Shown: positions 8,077 to 16,510, counted from the stretch's first letter. The stretch: 47,598 nucleotides of DNA from SIG78 sp045635745 (GCA_045635745.1 JAZTWG010000017.1:1-47598); one strand, 5' to 3'. Numbers and translations: made by a program. The notes: generated by a model from the sequence alone, not told the origin.

Positions 8077-9468
8077 ATGGATTACAGTTACATATTCCGC
8101 CGTCAGCACCCGGACTACCGCCGGTACCGTGCCGGCTGGCAGCGGTGCAAAGAGGCTTATTCCGGCGGGGAAAATTACATCAGGCAGGCCCTGATCCAGC
8201 ATGTTTCAGAAATCGATCTGGAATTTGCCGAACGTATCAAGCGCGCCTATTATTTCAACTATCCGCGCAAGATTGCCAAACTCATCACCCAGTACATTCT
8301 TTCCGGCGAACCGGTCCGGGTGGGCGCTGATCCGGAGCTGATCGAGGATTTCTCCCGCAGCAGTTTGCGGGTCAACGAAGTCATGCGGCAGTTTTCCACC
8401 ATGCTTAACGTGTATGGTTCGGCGTGGATGCTTGTGGAGATGCCCCGGTTTGAAGGCGAAGTCGATCTTGAGCGCCGGCAGCGTGAACGTTTGCGCCCCT
8501 ATGCGGTGGCGCTTTCGCCGCTGGAGGTCGTTGACTGGTCGGAAAACAGCGACGGCCGTCTGGAATGGGTGCTTATTGAAGAAAACTATTTTGACAACAG
8601 CAATGTTTTTGCCGAACCGCAGACCGGGAGTCGCCGCCGCCTGTGGACCCGCGACAAGTGGCAGCTTTTCGGGGAACGCTCCGGCGAAGTGGTGCTGCTG
8701 GACGAAAGCAGGCATGATCTGGGCTGCGTGCCGGTGGTGCATGTCTGCGAAATCGATGGTTTTGGTATGCATTCGGATCACTGGTTTGAAGATTCCGTGC
8801 GTATTTCCGATGCCATACTCAACAATGAATCTGAAGCGCAAATGAATATAATCAAGCAGATGTTCGGCTTGCTGGTCATTTCCGAAAACTTTGCCCGCGG
8901 CAGCCGTCCGGCTTTGCAGAATGATCCGGAAACATGCGGAAAATTCAGCCATGTGCTGGCGCGTTCGGCGGCGATCTGGGAATCCAGCGAAGAATCCGGC
9001 ATCAGCCGCTACATTGCGCCCAATGGTGCCGAGACCCGGATCATACGCAATGAAAACGATCACCTGAAAGCTGAACTTTTTGATGTGGTCGGTTTGACCA
9101 TCATCCGCGAGACCCGTGAACAGCAGAGTGCCGAAAGCAAGGCGTGGGATCACCAGCAGCTCTGCCAGTTTCTGCTCAACCGGGTGGATTTGCTTGAGCG
9201 CGCTGAACTGGCCGCCTGGCAGATCATGAGCAAGTATGATCCTACCGTGAGTGTGCCGCAGATAACCTACAACCGCGATTTTTCGATCATCGATCTGAAA
9301 GAATCCATTGAAGGCTTGCTGGAACTGCGTAATATTTCCACAAGTCAGGAGTTCCAGAAAGAAGTGGCACGCGCCGCCGTAAGTCTGCTCAACCGTTGTC
9401 AGAAGATCACTCCGGAACGTCAGCAGAAGATCTTTGACGAGATCGAAAGTCATGGAGCAGCAATATGA
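8077..9468 (+). CDS. Phage portal-like protein (DUF4055-type), outside any visible prophage
   Basis: A 463-residue protein that looks like a tailed-phage portal, the dodecameric ring through which DNA enters the capsid. The start (HPDYRRYRAGWQRCKEAY, then RAYYFNYPRKIAKLITQYILSG) and the following stretch FSTMLNVYGSAWMLVEMP resemble the DUF4055 portal family. Later segments ISDAILNNESEAQMNIIKQM and AAWQIMSKYDPTVSVPQITY also fit portal wing/stem regions. There is an AGGAG about seven bases before the ATG. Its stop overlaps the start of the next gene (ATGA). No terminase, capsid, protease or tail gene lies within 8 kb on either side, and base composition matches the host genes. Portal identity is inferred from motif recognition only. 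Confidence 0.62.
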   Translation: MDYSYIFRRQHPDYRRYRAGWQRCKEAYSGGENYIRQALIQHVSEIDLEFAERIKRAYYFNYPRKIAKLITQYILSGEPVRVGADPELIEDFSRSSLRVNEVMRQFSTMLNVYGSAWMLVEMPRFEGEVDLERRQRERLRPYAVALSPLEVVDWSENSDGRLEWVLIEENYFDNSNVFAEPQTGSRRRLWTRDKWQLFGERSGEVVLLDESRHDLGCVPVVHVCEIDGFGMHSDHWFEDSVRISDAILNNESEAQMNIIKQMFGLLVISENFARGSRPALQNDPETCGKFSHVLARSAAIWESSEESGISRYIAPNGAETRIIRNENDHLKAELFDVVGLTIIRETREQQSAESKAWDHQQLCQFLLNRVDLLERAELAAWQIMSKYDPTVSVPQITYNRDFSIIDLKESIEGLLELRNISTSQEFQKEVARAAVSLLNRCQKITPERQQKIFDEIESHGAAI

Positions 9469-9794
9469 GCAGCAGTATTTTTGACTGGATGGAGGTCTTT
9501 GATTCTCCCAATGCCAGAGATGTGGAGATCATTCCCGCCAACGGCCGTCTGATCAATGGCACCATGCGGTGGCGTTTGAGCATAAACACCCGGGGCGTTG
9601 AACTGCATAAAGTTTTGAAGCGCAATGGTTCCGACGATATAAGCGAAATAACATTGCTGCTGCCGGGCAACACGCCGGAGATCTATCCGGGTGACCGGAT
9701 AAATTATGACAATAACAGCTGCGAAATTGCTTCGGTGGAAGTGTGCCGTTCATTTTCCGGCGAAGTTATAGCGCGCCGCTGCAAAATAAAGTAA
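9465..9794 (+). CDS. Small protein coupled to the portal-like gene; possible head-tail connector
   Basis: A 109-residue protein whose ATG overlaps the stop of the portal-like gene by four bases, so the two are translationally coupled. No named family is recognised with confidence. The C-terminal half (PGDRINYDNNSCEIASVEVC) has the look of small beta-barrel head-closure or stopper proteins of tailed phages, which often lie near portals and share a 'GD-x-I-x-Y-x-x-x-x-Y/C-x-I' layout. No signal peptide or membrane helix is present. The unit ends at a strong terminator 25 bases later, so these two genes form a complete bicistronic unit. Confidence 0.6.
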   Translation: MSSSIFDWMEVFDSPNARDVEIIPANGRLINGTMRWRLSINTRGVELHKVLKRNGSDDISEITLLLPGNTPEIYPGDRINYDNNSCEIASVEVCRSFSGEVIARRCKIK

Positions 9795-9818
9795 AGAGCA
9801 AATCCTTTCTCTCCCGGG

Positions 9819-9857
9819 GGCTGTTGTAAAACTCACTGTTTTGCAACAGCCTTTTTT
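9819..9857 (+). terminator. Intrinsic terminator after the portal-like pair
   Basis: GGCTGTTGTAAAAC (9819-9832) pairs with GTTTTGCAACAGCC (9838-9851) over a five-base loop with one G-U pair, followed by six T. A copy of the right arm (TTTTTGAAACAGCCC and a T-run) recurs at 10103-10124, on the far side of repeat copy 1. Confidence 0.92.
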
Positions 9858-9928
9858 CTATTGTTTCTGCTCAATCTCATAAATAAACATTGCTTATTTA
9901 CCAATATTCAAACCATAAATTGTCTTTT

Positions 9929-10107
9929 CCTCAAACGCCGGATCCCTATCGCTCCACTCCGTTCGACCTCGCAGCTTGCTGCCTCGGGTTTGCCGGAATG
10001 CATCCGGCAAACTAACTGCTCTCACATCCGTTACGCGGCTTGCCACGGCGTAATACAATGAAGACGGGCGCTGACCGCGCTTGTTGCTGTTGGCTATCGA
10101 CATTTTT
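9929..10107 (-). repeat. Dispersed structured repeat, copy 1
   Basis: About 180 bases nearly identical in several blocks to 18425-18618 on the opposite strand. Read on the minus strand it starts AAAAATGTCG, contains GCGCGGTCAGCGCCCGTCT and ATTGTATTACGCCGTGGCAA, then GTAACGGATGTGAGAGCAGT. A palindrome (TTTGCCGGA-TGCA-TTCCGGCAAA region) and a small hairpin GCAGC-AA-GCTGC follow, and it ends ATCCGGCGTTTGAGG. The hairpin that follows the palindrome differs in sequence between the copies but can still fold in both. The 9861-10177 gap holds this element and no credible gene; an open frame of 69 codons inside it is discussed under rejected items. Confidence 0.8.
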
Positions 10108-10177
10108 GAAACAGCCCATTTTTTTCAGTATAAAATCTTTGCGGAATAAACTTTCAGCGTTTTTGCATGTTAAAAAG

Positions 10178-10206
10178 TTGCAAGTATGGAAAAACAAGGC
10201 TATATT
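10178..10206 (+). promoter_or_regulatory. Predicted promoter of the TPR-rlm-rsmE operon
   Basis: TTGCAA (10178-10183), 17 bases, TATATT (10201-10206), about 60 bases before the first ATG at 10266. Good match to the -35/-10 form that recurs in the window. Confidence 0.6.
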
Positions 10207-10265
10207 AGACAACAAGTATTTATTAATTTAATAGAAAATACCACGAAGAAAGGATATATTGAAAG

Positions 10266-10955
10266 ATGAGCAGCGTGAATTTGAACCGTCAGAAAAAGAT
10301 CAACGAGCAGATGAAAGAAGTGATGGACGATTTCGATCGTTTTGAATATTTCTTTGCTTCGCATTGGAAGCATATCGTTTATGCGGCGATCGGTGTGGTG
10401 GTGCTGGTGGCAGTCATTGTTTCGATCAAATATTTCTGTAATCAGAAAGAACAGGCTTCGGCTATAGCTTACAGCAAAGCAGCCGATATTGAACAGCTTG
10501 AAGCGGCGATCAAAAAGTATGACAATGCTCCCGGAAGCGTCTATCTGCGTTTGAGCGGCATGTATATTGCAAAAAAAGATTATGCCAATGCCGCCAAGCA
10601 GCTTAAACTTGCCGCTGCTGACAGCAAAGCTCCGGAAATCCAGTGGCGCGCCCAGCTCAATATGGGTTATCTTGCTGAACTTGAAGGCAAGTACGAAGCG
10701 GCCGCCGGTCAGTTTGCCGATTTTGCCAAAAGCCGCCGCGAGCCCGGCAGTGCCGGATATGCTGCAGAAGCCTATGCCGCAGCGGGCCGTCTTTACAACC
10801 TTGCCGGCAAGGGCGCGGAAGCTGTTGAAATACTCAAGAGCGGCAAAAACTTTATCCTCGGCGTGTCTGCCGATGAACGCGCTGTGATGCAGGCTTTTGA
10901 AAGCATGATCAACTCCATGCTGGCCAATCCGGTCAAAAGCGCCAAAACCAGGTAA
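10266..10955 (+). CDS. Membrane-anchored tetratricopeptide-repeat protein (YfgM-like layout)
   Basis: A 229-residue protein with a charged cytoplasmic N-terminus (about 40 residues, VMDDFDRFEYFFASHWKH), one membrane helix near residues 39-58 (IVYAAIGVVVLVAVIVSIKY) and a helical repeat domain behind it. The repeats have the small/large residue pattern of TPRs (YLRLSGMYIAKKDYANAAKQ, then AQLNMGYLAELEGKYEAAAG, then AYAAAGRLYNLAGKGAEAVE). This is the layout of YfgM-like proteins, which help envelope protein folding near the Sec translocon, but sequence identity to YfgM was not assessed. AAAGGA precedes the ATG by about ten bases. It is the first gene of a run of plus-strand genes reaching asnB. 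Confidence 0.75.
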   Translation: MSSVNLNRQKKINEQMKEVMDDFDRFEYFFASHWKHIVYAAIGVVVLVAVIVSIKYFCNQKEQASAIAYSKAADIEQLEAAIKKYDNAPGSVYLRLSGMYIAKKDYANAAKQLKLAAADSKAPEIQWRAQLNMGYLAELEGKYEAAAGQFADFAKSRREPGSAGYAAEAYAAAGRLYNLAGKGAEAVEILKSGKNFILGVSADERAVMQAFESMINSMLANPVKSAKTR

Positions 10956-10992
10956 TAAAACTTTTTTGAGCAAGCGCCACGGAGCAGAATAA

Positions 10993-11775
10993 ATGCGTAT
11001 GGAACTGACCCGCCGCATGGAGCGGATATTTATTGATCTGCAGGCGCGGCACGGGCGCAAAAAAAGCGAATTCTGTCTTTGCGAGGGCGTGCGCTGCTGC
11101 AGCGAGGTGCTGGCTTCTCCGGCGGCGGCAGATATTGCCATGGCCGTAGTCAGCGAGAAACTCAAAAGCGACATTCCCGGTTTGCAGGAGTTGCCGCTGG
11201 CTGTCGTAAGCGATGAAAAACTGCAGAAACTCTCCGGCACGATCACCAGTCAGGGCGTACTGCTGCTGGTCAGGCGGCCATCGACGGCGCCGGAACAACT
11301 CCCCTCTTGCAGCGATCCATTTATTCTGGCGGTGGATAAGCTGGGTGATCCCGGCAATTTCGGTACGATATTGCGTACTGCCAGAGCTGCGGGGCTGCGC
11401 GAATTCTGGTACACGGCGGGGTCTTCGGATCCTTATGCGCCCAAGGTTGTCCGATCCGCGCTGGGCGCCCAGTTCAGTATGTCTCTGCGGGAGTTTGCCG
11501 ATCTGGAAACGCTGTGCGGATTCGCTGCCGGATGCGGATACAGAAATATTTATCTTACAGACCCGCATACCGGCGAAAGCTGTTTTGATTCTGCCGGATT
11601 GTTTGACCGCAGCGTAGTGGTTATCGGCAGCGAGGCGCACGGTATCGGCAGCGAAGTTACCGGCAACCGGGTGACGATACCCATGCCGGGAAATTTTGAA
11701 TCGCTCAATGCCGCGCAAGCTGCAACGATCGTTTTGTTTGAACATGTAAGACGTTTGACCAGTCGGAAAAAATAA
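10993..11775 (+). CDS. SpoU/TrmH-family RNA 2'-O-methyltransferase
   Basis: A 260-residue SPOUT enzyme that methylates a ribose 2'-OH in rRNA or tRNA using S-adenosylmethionine. An N-terminal substrate-binding region (FCLCEGVRCCSEVL, as in RlmB/TsnR) is followed by the knotted catalytic domain. Three motifs are clear: DKLGDPGNFGTILRTARAAG (motif 1), VVVIGSEAHGIGSEV (motif 2) and IPMPGNFESLNAAQAATIVL (motif 3), the last forming the SAM-binding knot. It sits 37 bases after the TPR gene and one base before rsmE, so two RNA-modification genes are paired. The exact target base cannot be assigned. Confidence 0.9.
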   Translation: MRMELTRRMERIFIDLQARHGRKKSEFCLCEGVRCCSEVLASPAAADIAMAVVSEKLKSDIPGLQELPLAVVSDEKLQKLSGTITSQGVLLLVRRPSTAPEQLPSCSDPFILAVDKLGDPGNFGTILRTARAAGLREFWYTAGSSDPYAPKVVRSALGAQFSMSLREFADLETLCGFAAGCGYRNIYLTDPHTGESCFDSAGLFDRSVVVIGSEAHGIGSEVTGNRVTIPMPGNFESLNAAQAATIVLFEHVRRLTSRKK

Positions 11776-11776
11776 G

Positions 11777-12496
11777 ATGCATACATTTTTTCTGGAAAAT
11801 ATTCCTGAACCCGGCGCTCTTGCACTGTTGGCAAAGCGCGAGCAGGATCATCTCTTTAAAACTCTCCGCTGCCGCAGCGGTGAACAGCTCAAACTCTGCG
11901 ACGGCAGAGGTACTGTGGCGCTGGCCGAAGCCATGGCGGACCGGAGCGTAAAGATCATTCAAAAAGAGTCGTTTGAACGCGACCGGGTGCAGCTGCATTT
12001 ATTTGCGGCGCTGCCCAAAAATGCCAAACTTGATTCTCTGCTCAAGCCGGTTACCGAAGCGGGTGTTGCCGGTATTACTCCGCTCAAGTGCCGGTATTCG
12101 GTCTCCGAAAAAGATCAGATACCGGAGCGCTGGTATACTTTGCTGGAAGAGGCATGCAAACAATCGGGTAATCCGTTTCTGCCGGAAATTTCTCCGGCAT
12201 TGAGTGTGGCAGAGGCCGTGAAACTCTGTCAGGAAAATAATTACCGCGTTTTTTACGGAGCCCAGCACGGTAAATATCTGACTCCGGCGGCGTTTCCCGC
12301 CCACGGAAAACTGGATCTGGCGTGGTTTGTAGGCCCCGAGGGCGGGTTTGATGAAAACGAAATTGCACTGCTGAATGGTGCCGGGTGCGGTATTACCGTG
12401 GGCAAATACATCTTCCGGCTGGAAAATGCTGCGATCGCCGGGAGTGCGTATTTGCTGACTTGTGCTCACGCTGCGGAGGAAGAAAGTGATAAATAA
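11777..12496 (+). CDS. rsmE: 16S rRNA (uracil(1498)-N(3))-methyltransferase RsmE
   Basis: A 239-residue SPOUT-class enzyme that methylates U1498 at the decoding centre of 16S rRNA. The N-terminal PUA-like part contains HLFKTLRCRSGEQLKLCDG, and the catalytic part has ALPKNAKLDSLLKPVTEAGV, EEACKQSGNPFLPEI, FVGPEGGFDENEIALL and GKYIFRLENAAIAGSAYLL, all hallmarks of RsmE. Length is normal. It follows the SpoU gene after a single base, and its last 11 bases overlap the start of the LysM lipoprotein gene. Confidence 0.93.
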   Translation: MHTFFLENIPEPGALALLAKREQDHLFKTLRCRSGEQLKLCDGRGTVALAEAMADRSVKIIQKESFERDRVQLHLFAALPKNAKLDSLLKPVTEAGVAGITPLKCRYSVSEKDQIPERWYTLLEEACKQSGNPFLPEISPALSVAEAVKLCQENNYRVFYGAQHGKYLTPAAFPAHGKLDLAWFVGPEGGFDENEIALLNGAGCGITVGKYIFRLENAAIAGSAYLLTCAHAAEEESDK

Positions 12497-13436
12497 TATT
12501 TTCAGAACACTTCTGCTGCTGTTTACCATGGCAATTCTGCTCGTTGGCTGTGCCCAAAGCGATGAGCGGCGCCATCCGCTTTATCAGAAAGCCATGCGTG
12601 CCCGGAGTGCCGGCAATGGCGCAGAAGCCGCCGGCTGTTTGGAAGAATTGCTCAAGCGCCGTCCGCGCAGTATCTACACGCATTTGCGTTTGGCGAATAT
12701 TTATGATGAAATGCTCAACGATCCGCTTCAGGCGCTGGTGCATTACCGCTGTTATCTGGAAAATTATCCGGATGCTCCGGATGCCGAAGAGGTTTCCGCA
12801 TGGATACTGCAAGCAGAAAAAAAACTGTATGGGCTCTATAAAACGCGCTTTGACCAAACTGCCGGAACAACTTCTGTACCGCCGGTGCCGCCAGAGGTTG
12901 ACAATGTGGATAAACCGCTGTCCGCCAGTGCGGTCGAAACTGAAAAAACAAGTGAAAAAACTTCGCTTGCCCCGGCCCCCGCGGGCGAAAACGTTGCGGC
13001 AGTTGAAACTCCGGACGGGAATGTTTCTGATGCTGAAAAAAAAGTTGTGGCAGATCTGACCGCAGAAATCGAAAGCCTCAAAGTGCAGCTCAAACGCTAT
13101 CAGGCACGTCACGCCGTAATGATCCCGGAGCTGGAGCGTTTGCGGCGATCGGCTGAAAAACAGACGCCGGAGACTGAAACGGCCAACACTGTTGCCGCAC
13201 CGGCAGCAAAAAACGCAGTCAATACCGCCGCTGCGGCCGCCACGCCTGAGGCGGCCGATTCTGCCGGAAAACGTTACTACACCGTGGTCAGCGGTGATTC
13301 GCCGGGCCGGATCGCCCGCAAAGTTTACGGCAGGAGTTCGCTGTATACTTTGATAATGCAAGCCAATCCCCGGCTTGATGCCCGCAAGTTGCGTCCGGGG
13401 ATGAAACTGGTTATACCGCCCAAACCGGAAAATTGA
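12486..13436 (+). CDS. Lipoprotein with TPR-like repeat, coiled coil and C-terminal LysM domain
   Basis: A 316-residue envelope lipoprotein. The start is taken as GTG 12486 because GGAGG lies six bases upstream; an in-frame earlier start at 12462 would fall deep inside rsmE. The signal peptide ends in the lipobox LLVGC, so Cys near residue 20 is the lipidated residue. A short helical-repeat region follows (YQKAMRARSAGNGAEAAGCL, then YTHLRLANIYDEMLNDPLQA), then a Pro/Ala/Glu-rich linker, a coiled coil (LTAEIESLKVQLKRYQARH) and a LysM peptidoglycan-binding domain at the end (YYTVVSGDSPGRIARKVYG ... NPRLDARKLRPGMKLVIP). It probably links the outer membrane or periplasm to the cell wall. Confidence 0.85.
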   Translation: MINNIFRTLLLLFTMAILLVGCAQSDERRHPLYQKAMRARSAGNGAEAAGCLEELLKRRPRSIYTHLRLANIYDEMLNDPLQALVHYRCYLENYPDAPDAEEVSAWILQAEKKLYGLYKTRFDQTAGTTSVPPVPPEVDNVDKPLSASAVETEKTSEKTSLAPAPAGENVAAVETPDGNVSDAEKKVVADLTAEIESLKVQLKRYQARHAVMIPELERLRRSAEKQTPETETANTVAAPAAKNAVNTAAAAATPEAADSAGKRYYTVVSGDSPGRIARKVYGRSSLYTLIMQANPRLDARKLRPGMKLVIPPKPEN

Positions 13437-13458
13437 CCGGAGAAAGGATTTTAAATTC

Positions 13459-14010
13459 ATGAAAAAAGTCTGTTTGTTACTGGTGTTGATCGCTGCGGCT
13501 TGTTCCGGGTGTCTTTTTCCGTCGCACAAATATACGCCTTTGAAGTCGTATGATCTGGCTTTGATCGGCAATGCCCGGGTGCAGAATCAATTTTATGTTT
13601 CAGCATTCGGCAATGACTCCCCGACCCGCCACCGGATGCTTTACCGCAAAAACAATAATCTTATTGAACAGGATCCCTACAATAACTGGATCCAGCGGCC
13701 GGAAAATATGTTGAGCCGATATTGCAGCAGAATGTTCCCGCTGGCGGAAAAATCCAATTTGAGCGATCTCGTAGAAGTCCGGGCTGTGGTGAACGCTTTT
13801 GAGTTTGATCTTAACAGTTCAGAGGCCGTACTGGGGTTGTTTGCAACTTTGCGTCATAAGGGTATACGCAAAAGTTTCAGCATAAATATCCGGGAAAAAG
13901 TCGCACAGAAAACCCCCGAAGCTTTTGCTGCGGCCATGAGCCGGGCCGCCTGGCAGGCCGGATCAATGATCCAGATCGAAGCCGGACGTTTTGCTTCCGA
14001 TAAAAAGTAA
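13459..14010 (+). CDS. Lipoprotein, possible ABC-transport auxiliary component (PqiC-like)
   Basis: A 183-residue predicted lipoprotein: a signal peptide with lipobox-like ACSGC puts the lipidated Cys at residue 18. The mature part has YDLALIGNARVQNQFYVSAF and HRMLYRKNNNLIEQDPYNNW followed by IQRPENMLSRYC. That order (Y-x-L near the start, then a 'hxYR..n.l..Y....W...P..ml' stretch) resembles the ABC-type transport auxiliary lipoprotein family (PqiC/YmbA), which works with MCE-type lipid transport across the periplasm. No MCE, permease or ATPase gene is adjacent, so this is a tentative assignment. It lies 22 bases after the LysM gene. Confidence 0.6.
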   Translation: MKKVCLLLVLIAAACSGCLFPSHKYTPLKSYDLALIGNARVQNQFYVSAFGNDSPTRHRMLYRKNNNLIEQDPYNNWIQRPENMLSRYCSRMFPLAEKSNLSDLVEVRAVVNAFEFDLNSSEAVLGLFATLRHKGIRKSFSINIREKVAQKTPEAFAAAMSRAAWQAGSMIQIEAGRFASDKK

Positions 14011-14037
14011 TATTTACTGCAGAAAGATCTTCATAAT

Positions 14038-15930
14038 ATGTGTGGTATTGCCGGCATTTTCAACAGCAGCACCCCCGCTGCCGAGCTTGCTTGTGTCAAT
14101 GCCATGCAGCAAACTCTGCTGCGCCGCGGCCCTGATGCCGGAGCGGTAAAACAGCTCGGCAATACGGTTTTTGCCCATCGCCGGCTGGCGATCATAGATT
14201 TGGACAACCGTTCCGACCAGCCCATGTCTGATGAAAACAAACGCTGCATGATCTCGTTCAACGGCGAAATTTATAATTACCGCGAACTTAAACAGGAACT
14301 GGAAGCTCAGGGCGTGGTTTTTACAACTTCCGGCGATACCGAAGTGATACTGCAGCTTTATCTCTCCGGCGGCGTGGAAGCACTCGGCAGGCTTGACGGC
14401 ATGTTTGCCTTTGCCATTTACGACCGCCGGAATGATTCTCTGGTGCTGATGCGCGATATTTTCGGCAAAAAGCCGCTTTACTACTTCATTGCTCCCGATG
14501 GAGCGGTGGTTTTTGCCAGCACATTGCAGGCGCTGAAAGCGCACCGGGCGTGCCCGGATGAACTGGACTCCGGGGCGATCAGGGATTTTCTGGCATTAAG
14601 TTACATACCGCACACTCAATGCGTCTATAAAAATGTTTATCAGCTGCCGCCCGCCAGTTGGATGGTTTTCAATTCTTCGGGCAAGGCGGAGTGTCAGCGT
14701 TACTGGCAGATCGATTATCAGCATAAGCTGGATATATCTTTTGAAGATGCTTCTGACATATTGCAGAAAAAACTCCACCGGGCGGTTGCCAAAAGGTTGA
14801 TTGCCGATGTGCCTTGCGGTATATTCCTTTCCGGCGGGGTGGATTCGGCGGCAGTTGCCGCACTGGCGGCGGCGCAGAGCAGTACCCCGCTTGATGTATT
14901 TACTATCGGTTTTAATGAAAGCCGCTACGATGAGCGCTGTCTTGCCGGTATCACCGCTGATTTTATCAATAACAACCATATCGGCAGAGTCAAACATCAT
15001 ACCCGGATCGTGGATTGCCGCAGTTTTGAGCTCTTGCAGGAACTGGTGCAAGTTTATGGCGAGCCTTTCGCCGATTTTTCGATGCTGCCCACGGCATTGT
15101 TGAGTGAATTTGCCGCCGCGCAGCGCAAAGTGGTGCTTTCCGGCGATGGTGCCGACGAGATATTCGGCGGATATGAGCGCTATTACGCCATGCGTTACTG
15201 TGCTTTGCTCGATGCTCTCTTGCCCGCACCGGTGTGTCGCGCGCTGGCCGCTGCGGCCAACCGGATTTTTCCCGATCACGGCAAACGCTCCGCACTTTCC
15301 AAACTCTGCCGTTTTTTGCGTTTGGCGGCAACTCCGGAACATTTGCGCTATATAGCTCTGATGAGCAAAAGTTCTATGGAGCTTGAACAGCAGCTCTATG
15401 GTGAGCGTTTGCAGACTTCTGACCGTTTTACCGGGCAGGATCTGGCAAAAACGCTGCTGGCTGCAAGTACTTCCGATCCGGCAGAACGCTATGCTGAATG
15501 TGATCTGACAACCTATCTGCCGGACGATATTTTAGTTAAAGTCGACCGGGCAAGCATGCATTATGGTCTGGAAGTCCGGTCGCCCTTTCTGGATAAAGAT
15601 GTAGCGGAATTTGCCGCCAGTCTGCCATTTGATTTCAAACAGCACGGCTGCGACCGCAAACGTATTCTCAAACGCGCGCTCAATGGATTTATTTCGCCTG
15701 AAATCCTCAACAAACCCAAGCGCGGATTTGCGGTGCCGATCGGCGAATGGTTCCGCGCTCAATGGAAAGAAAATCTGCGGTCGCAGTTGCTTGATGGCCG
15801 GCTTGTCAGCGATGGCTGGATCAAAAAAAATGCGCTTGAAGCGGTAATTGATGAGCACAACACATTCAAACGCGATCACAGCGAGCTGCTGGGCAACCTT
15901 TTAATGCTTGCCTGCTTTCTGCATAGGTGA
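14038..15930 (+). CDS. asnB: Asparagine synthase (glutamine-hydrolysing)
   Basis: A 630-residue two-domain amidotransferase that makes asparagine, or amidates a related carboxylate, from glutamine and ATP. It begins MCGIAGIF, so Cys2 becomes the N-terminal glutaminase nucleophile. RRGPDAG, FAHRRLAIIDL and FNGEIYNYRELKQEL complete the glutaminase domain (1-200). The synthetase domain has the PP-loop SGGVDSAAV near residues 265-273, then SGDGADEIFGGYERYY and LEVRSPFLDKDVAEFA. The length and C-terminus are those of the bacterial AsnB type rather than the shorter eukaryotic form. It is the last gene of the plus-strand run that begins at 10266; dut converges on it. Confidence 0.93.
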   Translation: MCGIAGIFNSSTPAAELACVNAMQQTLLRRGPDAGAVKQLGNTVFAHRRLAIIDLDNRSDQPMSDENKRCMISFNGEIYNYRELKQELEAQGVVFTTSGDTEVILQLYLSGGVEALGRLDGMFAFAIYDRRNDSLVLMRDIFGKKPLYYFIAPDGAVVFASTLQALKAHRACPDELDSGAIRDFLALSYIPHTQCVYKNVYQLPPASWMVFNSSGKAECQRYWQIDYQHKLDISFEDASDILQKKLHRAVAKRLIADVPCGIFLSGGVDSAAVAALAAAQSSTPLDVFTIGFNESRYDERCLAGITADFINNNHIGRVKHHTRIVDCRSFELLQELVQVYGEPFADFSMLPTALLSEFAAAQRKVVLSGDGADEIFGGYERYYAMRYCALLDALLPAPVCRALAAAANRIFPDHGKRSALSKLCRFLRLAATPEHLRYIALMSKSSMELEQQLYGERLQTSDRFTGQDLAKTLLAASTSDPAERYAECDLTTYLPDDILVKVDRASMHYGLEVRSPFLDKDVAEFAASLPFDFKQHGCDRKRILKRALNGFISPEILNKPKRGFAVPIGEWFRAQWKENLRSQLLDGRLVSDGWIKKNALEAVIDEHNTFKRDHSELLGNLLMLACFLHR

Positions 15931-15938
15931 TTTCAAGT

Positions 15939-15966
15939 AAAAAAAACAACAGCGGCAGTTCTGTTG
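15939..15966 (-). terminator. Intrinsic terminator of dut
   Basis: On the minus strand CAACAG (15966-15961), an eight-base loop and CTGTTG (15952-15947) are followed by eight T (15946-15939). The stem is short (6 bp), but the T-tract is long and the site is 32 bases after the dut stop. Confidence 0.65.
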
Positions 15967-15997
15967 CGTTGGGATCAAATGAGCAGACGAAAATGAG

Positions 15998-16438
15998 TTA
16001 TTTCCTGCCGGTACTGCCGAATCCGCCTTCGCCGCGATCGGTTTCCGAGAGTACATCAGTAACTTCCAGCTCCACCGCCGGCAGCTCGGCAATGACCATC
16101 TGGGCGATCCGGTCGCCGCGTTTTATTGCAAACTCTTCCGGCCCATGGTTGAACATGATCACTCCGACTTCGCCGCGGTACCCGGCATCGATAGTGCCGG
16201 GGGAATTGGTCAGGGATATATTGTGTTTGAGTGCCAGCCCGCTGCGTGGACGCACTTGGGCTTCGTAATTCACCGGCAGTTCAATAAAAACTCCGGTGGG
16301 CACCAGAGTGCTCCGGTTGACCGGTACGGTCATATCGACCCTGCTGCGCAGATCAAATGCCGCATCGTCGGGGTGCGCTTTGGCCGGCAGGAGATCTTCA
16401 CAATTTGCCAGCATGGCGATTTTTACTTTTATTTGCAT
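15998..16438 (-). CDS. dut: Deoxyuridine 5'-triphosphate nucleotidohydrolase (dUTPase)
   Basis: A 146-residue trimeric dUTPase that hydrolyses dUTP to dUMP, keeping uracil out of DNA and feeding thymidylate synthesis. All five family motifs are present in order: DAAFDLRS (1), VRPRSGLA (2), TIDAGYRGEVGVIMFNH (3), GDRIAQMVI (4) and RGEGGFGSTG (5). Length is normal. It is monocistronic: a terminator follows, and upstream it faces ispF across a 101-base divergent region with overlapping predicted promoters. Confidence 0.96.
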   Translation of the reverse strand: MQIKVKIAMLANCEDLLPAKAHPDDAAFDLRSRVDMTVPVNRSTLVPTGVFIELPVNYEAQVRPRSGLALKHNISLTNSPGTIDAGYRGEVGVIMFNHGPEEFAIKRGDRIAQMVIAELPAVELEVTDVLSETDRGEGGFGSTGRK

Positions 16439-16457
16439 AAGAAAAACCTCTTTTTAC

Positions 16458-16510
16458 TTGCATGAATACTCTTCAGGTGTTACTTTATCGCTATATGATA
16501 TATATTGCAA
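16458..16510. promoter_or_regulatory. Overlapping divergent promoters for dut and ispF
   Basis: Minus strand: TTGCAA (16510-16505), 17 bases, TAAAGT (16487-16482) towards dut. Plus strand: TTGCAT (16458-16463), 17 bases, TACTTT (16481-16486) towards ispF. The two -10 boxes fall on the same bases, so initiation at one should hinder the other. The -10 boxes are imperfect. Confidence 0.38.

Noticed and set aside
8077..9794. Intact prophage around the portal gene
   Set aside because: Neighbours on both sides are ordinary chromosomal genes; no integrase, terminase, capsid or lysis gene is visible.
9894..10103. A 69-codon frame inside repeat copy 1, similar to part of an 85-codon frame in copy 2 (18359-18616)
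   Set aside because: The similarity (RGQRPSSLYYAVA versus RGQRPSPLYYAVA) follows from the repeat itself. The copies differ by insertions that break the frame, and neither has a good ribosome site. A small peptide cannot be fully excluded.
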